The translations under genes and the position numbers were made by a program. Positions 41,312-49,769 of a stretch of DNA of 64,000 nt are shown in pieces (position 1 is the first letter of the stretch; each line of letters opens with the position of its first letter). The notes beneath the pieces are model-generated. The model made no database searches, was not told the origin of the DNA, and saw only the letters and a program-made list of their open reading frames with translations. Origin of the DNA: Pseudomonas helleri (GTDB taxonomy: Bacteria > Pseudomonadota > Gammaproteobacteria > Pseudomonadales > Pseudomonadaceae); contig NZ_WIWC01000003.1 in the NCBI RefSeq assembly GCF_009600315.1, forward strand, positions 124,001 to 188,000, in the 5' to 3' direction.

Positions 41312-42652
41312 TTAAATCGAAAAATAGTGGCCAAGTTGTTCAGAAAAGTGTGCGCAGTTGATACGTGCATAATTCTGATAATTGCGTGTCACTGAAAATG
41401 CAGAACCCGGCATCAACAAAACTTTCTCTTTTTCAAGTTTATCCATCAAAGGCTGTAAACACGGAAGTTCTGTGTGATAGGCCCAAATGAACATTCCGCC
41501 TTGTGGCGTGATATCAAACTGCCAACCCCGTTCAAGCAATAATTGTTGTGTAAGAACTTGTTGTTTAATCAAGCGCTGCTGTACGTCTTTCATGTGTCGT
41601 GCATACGTACCATCCGTAAGAATGGTGTTAACGAAGCGTTCGCAAAAAGCTGGTACCGCAACACACGTTAACATTTTCAGGCGGGTTAGAGATTCTATCA
41701 GTTCCTGCGAGCAGGCAATGTAGCCTACGCGCAAGGAAGCAGATAAACATTTTGAAAAACTCCCTATATAAATAACTCTCTCGATATTGTCGAGCTCAGC
41801 AAACGTTTGGCGAACGGCAGGACTGAAATCACCGTACACGTCGTCCTCTACTACAAAAAAGTCGTGCTGTACTGCTAAGCGTAGAACCTTGAATGCGTTA
41901 TGCGGGCTTATATTGCCGCCTGTTGGATTGTGAAAGGTGCTATTGCAGAAAAAAGCTTTAACGCTGTGCTGAGCTAGATGGCTTTCCATTTCATTAATAT
42001 CCGGCCCATCTTGTGTACGTCGGATGCCGATAACGGTCCCTCCTGCTAATTGGATCAACCGAATCAAATTTCCATTACCGGGCTCGTCCACAAATACATG
42101 ATCTCCAGGTTTGATCAGTAACCGCGTTACTAAATCCAAACCTTGGGTCGCACCCAGGGTAGTCAGTATCTGATTAGGCTGAAGGTCAACACGGGTCATG
42201 CGTTTTATGTGTACGCATAGCTGCTTACGCATGGGGAGATAGCCAGATATGTCGCCATATTCTGCTAATGAGCTCTGCTCCAACCTAGCTGTACGCCGAA
42301 TAGCCTTGGCCAGCATTTGCGTATCTCGCCAAGCAGGTGGGAGCCAGCCGCAACCCAGCTTGGTGTATTGCGGACCGCCTTGTAAGAGCCTGAATAATGA
42401 ATCCCCCGCCATACATTCGGTTTCAGGACTGTTAGCGTTTTTTCCTATCCTGCTGGCAACAAAATAACCTCTTCCTGGAGAGGCAGACAATATCCCTTCG
42501 CTCACCAAGCGCATATAGGCAGATACGATAACGTGATAAGTGAACGTGGCCTCTAAAGCTAGTTTTCTGATCGACGGCATGCGTTGTCCAGCTGGCCATT
42601 CACCGTCATTTATACGCTGTTTAAGCGATTGATATAGGGCATCTTTACTCAT
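41312..42652 (-). CDS. MocR/PdxR-type regulator (GntR helix-turn-helix + aminotransferase-like domain)
   Basis: The 446-residue protein begins with a GntR winged helix (ALYQSLKQRINDGEWPAGQRMPSIRKL). A fold-type I aminotransferase domain follows, with the PLP-binding Lys in IGSFSKCLSASLRVGY and a PLP-phosphate/aromatic region near TLGATQGLDLV. MocR regulators sense PLP or amino-acid adducts and usually control the divergent neighbour. Here the neighbour is the four-gene amino-acid cluster starting at 42832. I chose the ATG at 42652; an upstream GTG is possible. The gene is AT-richer than the core genome. Confidence 0.88.
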   Translation of the reverse strand: MSKDALYQSLKQRINDGEWPAGQRMPSIRKLALEATFTYHVIVSAYMRLVSEGILSASPGRGYFVASRIGKNANSPETECMAGDSLFRLLQGGPQYTKLGCGWLPPAWRDTQMLAKAIRRTARLEQSSLAEYGDISGYLPMRKQLCVHIKRMTRVDLQPNQILTTLGATQGLDLVTRLLIKPGDHVFVDEPGNGNLIRLIQLAGGTVIGIRRTQDGPDINEMESHLAQHSVKAFFCNSTFHNPTGGNISPHNAFKVLRLAVQHDFFVVEDDVYGDFSPAVRQTFAELDNIERVIYIGSFSKCLSASLRVGYIACSQELIESLTRLKMLTCVAVPAFCERFVNTILTDGTYARHMKDVQQRLIKQQVLTQQLLLERGWQFDITPQGGMFIWAYHTELPCLQPLMDKLEKEKVLLMPGSAFSVTRNYQNYARINCAHFSEQLGHYFSI

Positions 42653-42831
42653 GATCGCTCTAACCAACTGATAGGAAATGCAGCCTAACAGTTAATCGAA
42701 AAGCGTGTCGACTGTGTGTTTATGGGAGCTACGTTAATGCGAGGATGTAGTTACCTGCACACACGATGGTAGGGGGAAAGTCTGCGCTAGCCCTCGGAAC
42801 TCAGAATCTGGATATTGAGTAGAGGCCGTTT

Positions 42832-43536
42832 ATGGATATACAGTTTGTAACAACTTCTAAATGCCTAGCAACATCTGATCAGGAACCCATTAAGCTGGTG
42901 CATAATCTTATCCTTGCTGCATTACTCGAATGTTGCTCGCATGAAGAATTTGGTCATCTTAGAAATACCTCAATGCTTGCATATGTCACGAGGCAAGTAT
43001 TTGAAGATTTAATGGCATTTGCGGGCAAGGACCCTGCCGCTTCCGGCGACCCTATGCTTATTGCAAAAACATACACCTCCTTCGCTGCAGTCCTGCATTA
43101 TCGTTTAGCAAACTGGGTTTATATTAATTCAAGGATATATCTCGCTTCGTTTGAACAATGTCTTGCTGCTATCATTTCCAGGCGAGGGAAATTACTTTCT
43201 GGCGCGGAAATTAATTATCGTTGCCATATAGGTGCCAGATTTATAATTGATCATGGCGTCGGTACAGTGATTGGTGAAACGTCAATTATTGGAGATGATT
43301 GCTACTTACTCGGAGGGGTTACTTTAGGCGCTAGAGGGATCAGTAGTAATCCCTCCGTTCAACGTCATCCCAAAATTGGAAACCGTGTTCAGATCGGTGC
43401 ATTTGCGAGCGTTTTAGGCTTCATTGATATTGGCGATGATGTCTTAATCGGACCTGGCTGCATCGTTACTCAAGATATTCCTCCAGGTGCTCGGGTACAG
43501 GTTAAGACATCATTACAGGTGGTATTGAGAAAATGA
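42832..43536 (+). CDS. Serine O-acetyltransferase-like enzyme
   Basis: The 234-residue protein has an N-terminal helical domain and a C-terminal left-handed beta-helix: IGARFIIDHGVGTVIGETS holds the catalytic His-type residue, and QRHPKIGNRVQIGAFASVLG and DDVLIGPGCIVTQDIPPGA follow as in CysE. It should acetylate serine (or a serine analogue) to an O-acetyl leaving-group form. It lacks the typical CysE C-terminal isoleucine tail that binds cysteine synthase, ending QVVLRK. It is first in an operon whose next three genes each overlap by 4 nt. Housekeeping cysteine synthesis would not need the AlaX and exporter genes found here. Confidence 0.8.
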   Translation: MDIQFVTTSKCLATSDQEPIKLVHNLILAALLECCSHEEFGHLRNTSMLAYVTRQVFEDLMAFAGKDPAASGDPMLIAKTYTSFAAVLHYRLANWVYINSRIYLASFEQCLAAIISRRGKLLSGAEINYRCHIGARFIIDHGVGTVIGETSIIGDDCYLLGGVTLGARGISSNPSVQRHPKIGNRVQIGAFASVLGFIDIGDDVLIGPGCIVTQDIPPGARVQVKTSLQVVLRK

Positions 43537-44324
43537 ATACTCCGACTAACAGCATTTTACGCAGTACCCATAAACTCTATTACAAAGACCAGTATTTAAG
43601 GTCCACGCATACAAAAGTAGTGCGTGTTAATTCAGAGTCCGTTGAATTATATAGTACGATTGCATACCCAGAAGGAGGCGGACAAGAGGCGGATTTTGGA
43701 TCCATCGAATTTCCAATCGGTACAATGCGGTTTATTTGGGTAAAAAAACTGTACGGGACACCTATCAGACTAGATGGATTCAAAGGGGGGACATTGGGTG
43801 GAGTCATTCTGCATGTTATTCATCCAGATGATTTATATTTCCTTGATCAAGTAATGGAAGGTATGAATGTTCGAGTTACTATTGACATCTTCCGTCGTCA
43901 ACGGTTGACCTTGTCACACACGGCTAGTCATTTCTTATATGCCGCAGCCATCAGTCTGCGCGAAGAGCTTAAACAATGGACCCTTGGCTGCCATATTAAA
44001 GAAGATTCTTCACGCTTTGATTTTCTTGTCGAAGATCCTCTTAGTTCTGATGAGATTGTCGAAATAGAACGAAGAGCCAATGTGTTGATTACTTGTAATG
44101 AGGTCATTAAACACACGGCGGTTCAAGAGGTCGAGGACGCGCGGATGTGGACATACCAAGGAATCAATATTCCTTGTGGTGGTACTCATCTGGAGAGCCC
44201 CTTATTAATTGGCCATCTGAAGGTTAGAAGAAAACGATTAGGGAAAGCAAAAGAACGGCTTATATGCGAATTTCCCAACGCTGTAATAGACGTATCCCGC
44301 TACCACGAATGTGATCTACGATGA
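43533..44324 (+). CDS. AlaX-type alanyl-tRNA editing protein
   Basis: The 263-residue protein matches free-standing editing domains of alanyl-tRNA synthetase. The glycine motif is AYPEGGGQEADFG near residue 48, and the zinc site is HTASH near residue 130 and CGGTH near residue 212, so all four ligands are present. AlaX proteins hydrolyse Ser-tRNA(Ala) and related mischarged species. In a biosynthetic operon it is a plausible self-protection factor against an alanine/serine mimic. The ATGA overlap with the gene before is 4 nt, and with the gene after also 4 nt. Confidence 0.83.
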   Translation: MNTPTNSILRSTHKLYYKDQYLRSTHTKVVRVNSESVELYSTIAYPEGGGQEADFGSIEFPIGTMRFIWVKKLYGTPIRLDGFKGGTLGGVILHVIHPDDLYFLDQVMEGMNVRVTIDIFRRQRLTLSHTASHFLYAAAISLREELKQWTLGCHIKEDSSRFDFLVEDPLSSDEIVEIERRANVLITCNEVIKHTAVQEVEDARMWTYQGINIPCGGTHLESPLLIGHLKVRRKRLGKAKERLICEFPNAVIDVSRYHECDLR

Positions 44325-45529
44325 GCAAACTTCCTCGACGCACTTACCTTTATTTCACAGCTCAATCCATCAACTTAACAACCGCCGTGATGTCTGTCAC
44401 GATGTCAGCTATTGTTGGCTCTGCATTGGCGCCTACAACCATGTTGTCCACAGTGCCCTATGGCTTCCAGTTTCTTTTCGTGATGCTGGCTACTTATCCG
44501 GCTTCCAGGTTAATGAGCATAATCGGTAGAAAAAAATCGTTTATGCTCGGATCTTTGCCTCTTGCGCTCTCTGGCTGTATAGGTTTTTTGGCAGTCGAAA
44601 AGCAGAGCTTTTTGATGTTAATCATTAGTCACTCTGCACTGGGGATCTATATTTCATTTGCGAACTTTAACCGGTTTGCCGCCACCGACAATGTCGATCA
44701 AACATTAAAACCTAAAGCCATCTCGTTGGTGGTTGCTGGTGGCGTCATAGCCGCAGCAGTTGGTCCCACACTCACCGAAATCCTCAGAGACTTGGGCGGT
44801 TTCGCGCTTTTTTCACTGTGCTATGCCTCATTTATTGGATTGGCCGCTATTTCTTTTTTGATTGCTATTTGTCTGCCGCACGACTTTATTGTTACTAAAG
44901 CAGAAATAAATATAAATAAAGTCTCCGCCCAAGACAAATCTTTATATACCACACCTGTTGTGATTGCTATGGCGGTAGCTGCATTGGGTTATGGCGTCAT
45001 GAACGTACTGATGATCCAGGCTTCGATGCACATGAAACACATGCACGAAAGCTTTTCTGACGTCCGTCTCGCTATTCAATGGCATGTGTTTGCCATGTTT
45101 GCTCCGTCTTTCTTTACCGGTAATATTATTCAAAAAATCGGCATGAAAAATACAATCTGCACGGGACTGATTATTTTGCTGGTCTGCACCGTTCTAAACA
45201 TAGGGGCAAATAACTATAGTGTTTTGTCGTTGTCACTAATCCTTCTGGGGCTTGGTTGGAATCTCACTTATGTTGGGGGAGGGGCATTACTTGCGCAATC
45301 CCTTCAGAACAATCCTGTTGCTATCCAGATGCAAGGTAGAAATGATTTAGTTATTGCTATATTTGCAACCATTGGAGCTTTTACCCCATCCTTATTACTT
45401 GGAACGGTTGGTTGGAAAGGTACTAATGCAATTTGCATGGTTTTATGCACAATACTGTTGGTGCTTATTTGTGTTCTATTAAATAAAAAAACACGTGACC
45501 TGAGCGCTGTAGAGCAGGGCGGCAAATGA
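44321..45529 (+). CDS. MFS transporter, probable exporter of the cluster product
   Basis: The 402-residue protein has about 12 hydrophobic segments and the short charged loop after TM2 (LMSIIGRKKSFMLG, close to the G-x-x-x-D/R-x-x-G-R-K/R motif of MFS proteins). Drug/metabolite exporters of this size are common next to biosynthetic genes. It overlaps both neighbours by 4 nt. Substrate and direction cannot be read from sequence; export is an inference from the linked editing factor. It is AT-rich compared with the chromosome. Confidence 0.75.
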   Translation: MSKLPRRTYLYFTAQSINLTTAVMSVTMSAIVGSALAPTTMLSTVPYGFQFLFVMLATYPASRLMSIIGRKKSFMLGSLPLALSGCIGFLAVEKQSFLMLIISHSALGIYISFANFNRFAATDNVDQTLKPKAISLVVAGGVIAAAVGPTLTEILRDLGGFALFSLCYASFIGLAAISFLIAICLPHDFIVTKAEININKVSAQDKSLYTTPVVIAMAVAALGYGVMNVLMIQASMHMKHMHESFSDVRLAIQWHVFAMFAPSFFTGNIIQKIGMKNTICTGLIILLVCTVLNIGANNYSVLSLSLILLGLGWNLTYVGGGALLAQSLQNNPVAIQMQGRNDLVIAIFATIGAFTPSLLLGTVGWKGTNAICMVLCTILLVLICVLLNKKTRDLSAVEQGGK

Positions 45530-46398
45530 ACACGATTATTAAAGTAATTGATCGACTGTTCACCAAGTTAGAAATTAATAACCTTGGCAGTAGTCACAAA
45601 TACCGGGCTGCCTGTTTAATTATTGAAGATGCACTTCGTAAAGGTAGCATTATTCCAGGTGTCACTACGGTGATAGAAAAAACCGGTGGTAACTTTGGGT
45701 TTGGTTTAATAGCCGCTTGTCATCCATATGGAATCCCAGTAGAGCTGGTTGTTGGTTTAGGCTTCAGCCAAGCTAAAAGAGATCTCCTTGAATGCGTAGG
45801 TGCTCAGCTCATCGGCAAACACCTTTTACTGTCTGGCGTTTCTCCAAAAGACGTGGTTAGCGTTCACTTGGAAAATCAGGTTCAGTTGGGTAAAAGCTAC
45901 TATTACACCGACCAGTTTAATAATCCAATAGGTATTGATGCTCATCGTTATCAGACGGCTTCTGAGTTGGCCTGCCAACTTATAGACGCGGGGGTAGGCA
46001 ATAAATTGCTGTTTGTTGGCTGTGCGGGCACGGGCGCGAGTTTCACAGGTATTACTTTAGGGCTCAAAGAATATGGCTTCGATGTATCGACTGTTCTAGT
46101 GGAACCTTTTGGATGCGATTCTAAAGAGGGGTTATTCACAGATCACCGGTTTGAGGGTATGGCAGTCGGAGTTTCACCGCCCTTTTTGGATTGGTCATTA
46201 GTTGATCGGCGGAGTCAGGTGGAACATACCGAAATGCTGACCGCACAAGGATGGTTTCACCAGCTAACCGGAATTTATATTGGCTATACCGCAGCGGCAT
46301 GTGTTTCTGTTGCTCAACGCTTAATCAGTCTTCCTGAATATGCAGATACTACCTGCATAACGATTGCCTATGACGCAGGTTTTTGGTATCAGAATTGA
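45526..46398 (+). CDS. Short cysteine-synthase-like PLP enzyme (beta-substituted alanine synthase family)
   Basis: The 290-residue fold-type II PLP protein has the likely Schiff-base Lys in NNLGSSHKYRAA near residue 26 (CysK: SxKDR), a substrate loop EKTGGNFGFG in place of TSGNTG, and a phosphate loop GCAGTGASFTG in place of GTGGT. It lacks the first ~20 residues with the GNTPL motif, so it is shorter than CysK (~320). Enzymes of this family replace the O-acetyl group of O-acetylserine with a nucleophile. The linked acetyltransferase should supply that substrate. The altered loops suggest a nucleophile or substrate other than sulfide (inference). Confidence 0.78.
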   Translation: MNTIIKVIDRLFTKLEINNLGSSHKYRAACLIIEDALRKGSIIPGVTTVIEKTGGNFGFGLIAACHPYGIPVELVVGLGFSQAKRDLLECVGAQLIGKHLLLSGVSPKDVVSVHLENQVQLGKSYYYTDQFNNPIGIDAHRYQTASELACQLIDAGVGNKLLFVGCAGTGASFTGITLGLKEYGFDVSTVLVEPFGCDSKEGLFTDHRFEGMAVGVSPPFLDWSLVDRRSQVEHTEMLTAQGWFHQLTGIYIGYTAAACVSVAQRLISLPEYADTTCITIAYDAGFWYQN

Positions 46399-46544
46399 CT
46401 GAAATAATTCAGTTACGTAGTCAGTCTTTCTGGCCTCTGAAAAAATTCGTCTACGCTACTTCGATTAGGGCGAACCGACTAACTGAAAAGGATGGCTCAT
46501 TTCAGTGATTCGCCTGCGTTTAGTTTCCATGCAGAGGCATTCGT

Positions 46545-47879
46545 ATGTTCATAAAAAGTGTTAAGCAGGCACGCTCCAGTGCTATTTTTTTAATCTCATG
46601 CCTTGCCGCATCAGTGGCTAACGCCGCCGATAACACGACGTATCCAGATGCTGCTGCCAGCAACCCTGCGACGATGGGGTGGATGGTCGGTGCGCCACCA
46701 CCGCCGGATCGTATCATTCGTTTTGCCGATGGTAGTTATTTCAAGTTCCCGGCTATGAGGTGGAGCGTTTCAAATTTCCGTCAATTAATGCCCACTACAA
46801 ATGTTTCACGAGGTCTGGGAGCTCCGGAACCGTTAGCGCAGGCGTTACGCACCGATATTGATCAATTGACGTTCACTCCCTTAGGCAGCAAGCAATCCAT
46901 GACATGGGAGCAATCGCTCGCAGCCAATTACACCGATGGCATCGTGGTGTTGCATCGCGGAAAAATTGTTTACGAACGTTATTTCGGTGTACTCAACCCG
47001 GAAGGTCAACACGCGGCAATGTCGATGACCAAATCAGTCGTGGGAACTATGGGTGCCATGCTGGTCGCCGATGGCACGCTGGATGCCAATAAACATATTG
47101 CGGACTATGTACCCGAGTTGGCTCAGTCTGCGTTTGGTAATGCGACTGTTCGTCAGGTGCTGGACATGACCACAGGCCTTGATTACAGCGAAGATTATGC
47201 CGACCCGGATGCTGAGGTTTGGAAACACTCTATGGCCGGCAACCCGTTGCCAAAGCCCAAGGATTACACCGGCCCGCAAACCTATATGGAGTATTTGCAA
47301 ACCGTCCAACCATTGGGTGAGCACGGCAAAGCCTTTGCCTATAAAACGGTTAACACGGATGTGCTGGGTTGGGTGATTGCCCGAGTAACTGGCCGGAATG
47401 TTGCGCAGTTGTTGTCAGAAAAAATTTGGCAGCGGCTGGGGGCTGAGCAGTCTGCCTATTTCACCGTTGACTCGATTGGCACGCCTTTCGCTGGAGGTGG
47501 GTTGAATACCGGGCTGCGAGACATGGCCCGATTTGGCGAGATGATCCGCAATAACGGCCAGTACCTTGGTCAGCAAATCGTGCCCAAGGCTGTGGTGGAT
47601 GATATTCGTGCCGGTGGCGATAAAGCGGCCTTCGCCAAAGCCGGTTATGACTTGCTCAAAGGTGGCAGTTATCGCGATATGTGGTGGGTCACTCATAACC
47701 CCGATGGTGCTTTTATGGCCCGCGGCGTTTACGGACAACGCACGTACATCGACCCCAAAGCCGAGATGGTCATCGTGCGTTATGCCTCCAATCCTATCGC
47801 CAGCAACTCAGCAAACGACCCGGTGACCATTCCAGCATTTGACGCGATGGCACAGCTGTTAATGAAGCAAGCGGACTAA
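46545..47879 (+). CDS. Exported serine hydrolase of the class C beta-lactamase/6-aminohexanoate hydrolase fold
   Basis: The 444-residue protein has an N-terminal signal peptide (ISCLAASVANAA, cleavage after AxA near residue 27). The catalytic SxxK is in AAMSMTKSVVG near residue 165, and AYKTVNTD is a likely Tyr-x-x motif. By position between glmS and cfa it corresponds to the hydrolase that I recall as PIB-1 (PA5542), a zinc-dependent imipenem-hydrolysing enzyme in P. aeruginosa. I infer this from synteny and family only. Substrate is unknown; the N-terminal ~130 residues before SxxK are typical of 6-aminohexanoate-dimer-hydrolase relatives. Confidence 0.75.
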   Translation: MFIKSVKQARSSAIFLISCLAASVANAADNTTYPDAAASNPATMGWMVGAPPPPDRIIRFADGSYFKFPAMRWSVSNFRQLMPTTNVSRGLGAPEPLAQALRTDIDQLTFTPLGSKQSMTWEQSLAANYTDGIVVLHRGKIVYERYFGVLNPEGQHAAMSMTKSVVGTMGAMLVADGTLDANKHIADYVPELAQSAFGNATVRQVLDMTTGLDYSEDYADPDAEVWKHSMAGNPLPKPKDYTGPQTYMEYLQTVQPLGEHGKAFAYKTVNTDVLGWVIARVTGRNVAQLLSEKIWQRLGAEQSAYFTVDSIGTPFAGGGLNTGLRDMARFGEMIRNNGQYLGQQIVPKAVVDDIRAGGDKAAFAKAGYDLLKGGSYRDMWWVTHNPDGAFMARGVYGQRTYIDPKAEMVIVRYASNPIASNSANDPVTIPAFDAMAQLLMKQAD

Positions 47880-47943
47880 ACGCAGGCTCTAACATACGGC
47901 TTTAGGCTACATGACACTGACAGTTACAGTTCTTCGGCTACCC

Positions 47944-47949
47944 TATAAT
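47944..47949 (+). promoter_or_regulatory. Probable -10 element of cfa
   Basis: TATAAT preceded by CTACCC lies 31-36 bp before the cfa ATG. There is no good -35 at 17 bp. Family knowledge says cfa is often transcribed by the stationary-phase sigma factor, which tolerates weak -35 elements. Confidence 0.4.
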
Positions 47950-47979
47950 TTCAATGCCTGAATGAAGGAGGACTCACTG

Positions 47980-49161
47980 ATGCTCGCGCAACTGCCACCA
48001 GCCTTACAGAAACTTCAGCTTCCATTACGCCTAAAGCTTTGGGACGGACTTGAGTTCAATCTCGGTCCTTCACCCAGTGTCACCATTGTGGTCAAGGACC
48101 CACAAATCGTGTCTGAGTTTACGCATCCCAGCCTTGACCTCTTGGGCACTGCGTTTGTTGAAGGGCGGCTTGAACTCGAAGGCTCCATTAGTGAAGTGAT
48201 TCGAGTCTGTGATGAACTGAGCCAAGCGTTAGTGGAAGACGAAGGCCAGGCGCCGGTGCGCATCGTCCATGACAAGGCCCTGGATGCGGCTTCTATTTCT
48301 TATCATTACGACCTGTCCAACGAGTTTTACCAGTTATGGCTCGATCGCGACATGGCCTATTCCTGTGGCTATTTTGAGACAGGCGAAGAAAGCCTTGATG
48401 AGGCGCAGCAAGCTAAATTCCGTATTCTGTGTCGCAAGCTTCGACTTAAACCCGGCGAGTACTTATTAGACGTGGGCTGCGGCTGGGGTGGTTTGGCACG
48501 TTTTGCAGCACGTGAGTTCGGGGTCAAGGTGTTTGGCATTACCTTGAGCAAAGAACAGTTAGCGTTGGGGCGCGAGCGTGTTATTGCCGACGGTCTTCAA
48601 GACAAGGTCGATCTGCAATTGCTCGATTACCGAGATCTGCCACAGGATGGCCGATTCGACAAAATTGTCAGTGTCGGTATGTTTGAGCATGTGGGTCACG
48701 CTAACCTGCGCGAGTACTGTGAAATCCTGTCCAAGGCAGTGCGTGAAGGTGGCTTGGTGATGAACCACGGCATTACGGCCAAGCACACCGATGGTCGTCC
48801 CGTCGGCCGTGGGGCAGGGGATTTTATTGATCGCTATGTATTCCCCAACGGCGAGTTGCCGCATCTGTCCATGATGACGGCTGAGATCAGTGAAGCCGGG
48901 CTGGAGGTGGTCGATGTCGAAAGTTTGCGCCGGCATTATGCGCGCACGCTTGAGCACTGGAGTCAGCGCCTGGAAAACAATCTTGAGGCAGCTGCCAAGT
49001 TAGTCCCCGAGAAAACCTTGCGGATTTGGCGGTTGTACTTGGCAGGCTGTGCGTATGCCTTTGCCCACGGCTGGATCAACATCGATCAGATTTTGGCGAC
49101 TAAACCCTACGCTGATGGATCACTTGAGTTACCGCTGACCCGAGATGATATTTATCGCTGA
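47980..49161 (+). CDS. cfa: Cyclopropane-fatty-acyl-phospholipid synthase
   Basis: This enzyme adds a methylene group from SAM across the double bond of unsaturated acyl chains in membrane phospholipids, usually in stationary phase. The 393-residue protein has the CFA motifs AYSCGYFETGEE near residue 125, the SAM loop LLDVGCGWGGLARFA near 170, GITLSKEQ, and the C-terminal region around RRHYARTLEHW. I chose the ATG at 47980 because GAAGGAGG lies 8 nt upstream; an in-frame ATG at 47962 overlaps the ribosome-binding site. Confidence 0.92.
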   Translation: MLAQLPPALQKLQLPLRLKLWDGLEFNLGPSPSVTIVVKDPQIVSEFTHPSLDLLGTAFVEGRLELEGSISEVIRVCDELSQALVEDEGQAPVRIVHDKALDAASISYHYDLSNEFYQLWLDRDMAYSCGYFETGEESLDEAQQAKFRILCRKLRLKPGEYLLDVGCGWGGLARFAAREFGVKVFGITLSKEQLALGRERVIADGLQDKVDLQLLDYRDLPQDGRFDKIVSVGMFEHVGHANLREYCEILSKAVREGGLVMNHGITAKHTDGRPVGRGAGDFIDRYVFPNGELPHLSMMTAEISEAGLEVVDVESLRRHYARTLEHWSQRLENNLEAAAKLVPEKTLRIWRLYLAGCAYAFAHGWINIDQILATKPYADGSLELPLTRDDIYR

Positions 49162-49634
49162 GGCTGAGATTGCCACGTGATAGGGGCAGGATTTTCTATC
49201 GGGTTTGTTTCCTGGGTGAACGTTCCGTATTGCAACGGGATGTTCTGATCCACTTGAGCAAGGGCTTTCTGTTTGAATGTCAGAGAGCCTTTTGTAAAGG
49301 TCAGATCGTGTCGGGCAACATTCCCGCCCCAATCGGCTGAGGGCAGGGAGATATAACTGACATTGTATTGAGCATCGGTAAATGCCCCCTCAACCACGTA
49401 TACGCCGTAGTGGTTTTCACCTGGAGAAATAATTTTGTAGAGGCCGTTGTCGTAGTAATACAACACGGCCTCTTCAAATGGTTTTTCGCTGTACATCTTT
49501 TTATAGTGAAGTCGATGGATGTAAGTGGGCTTTCCAACCTCTACGGCAATCGTGGATTGGGTGATTGGCACTAGAGGTTGGGCGTGGGCGATAGACGTCA
49601 CGCTGAACAATAATCCCATCAAAGAAAATTTCAT
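49152..49634 (-). CDS. Hypothetical exported protein, 160 residues
   Basis: There is a signal peptide at the start (MKFSLMGLLFSVTSIAHAQP, cleavage after AHA). The remainder is beta-rich and polar with KALAQVDQNIPLQYG near the end, and no cysteine lipobox. I do not recognise the family. The gene converges on cfa, and the two coding ends overlap by 10 nt. Confidence 0.6.
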   Translation of the reverse strand: MKFSLMGLLFSVTSIAHAQPLVPITQSTIAVEVGKPTYIHRLHYKKMYSEKPFEEAVLYYYDNGLYKIISPGENHYGVYVVEGAFTDAQYNVSYISLPSADWGGNVARHDLTFTKGSLTFKQKALAQVDQNIPLQYGTFTQETNPIENPAPITWQSQPQR

Positions 49635-49655
49635 CTTTTGTCCCTATGCATAGAA

Positions 49656-49684
49656 TGAGCGGCCGGTTTTGGTCGGGCCGCTCA
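49656..49684 (-). terminator. Terminator-like hairpin after cls
   Basis: TGAGCGGCC / GGCCGCTCA is a perfect 9-bp stem with an 11-nt loop, about 86 nt downstream of the cls stop and just upstream of the exported hypothetical gene. It lacks a T-run. Confidence 0.5.
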
Positions 49685-49769
49685 GCTTAGGTGATGAAGA
49701 TGAGAACATCAGGGCTGAACCTTGCTTTCAGCCATAACCTACTCAAAACACTGATATTGCCTACACGTT

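Noticed and set aside
44905..44930. AATAAAGTCT inside the MFS gene, similar to the transposon end repeats
   Set aside because: Only the first ten bases match, the GTCG part is missing, it is single, and it lies inside a coding region outside the element.
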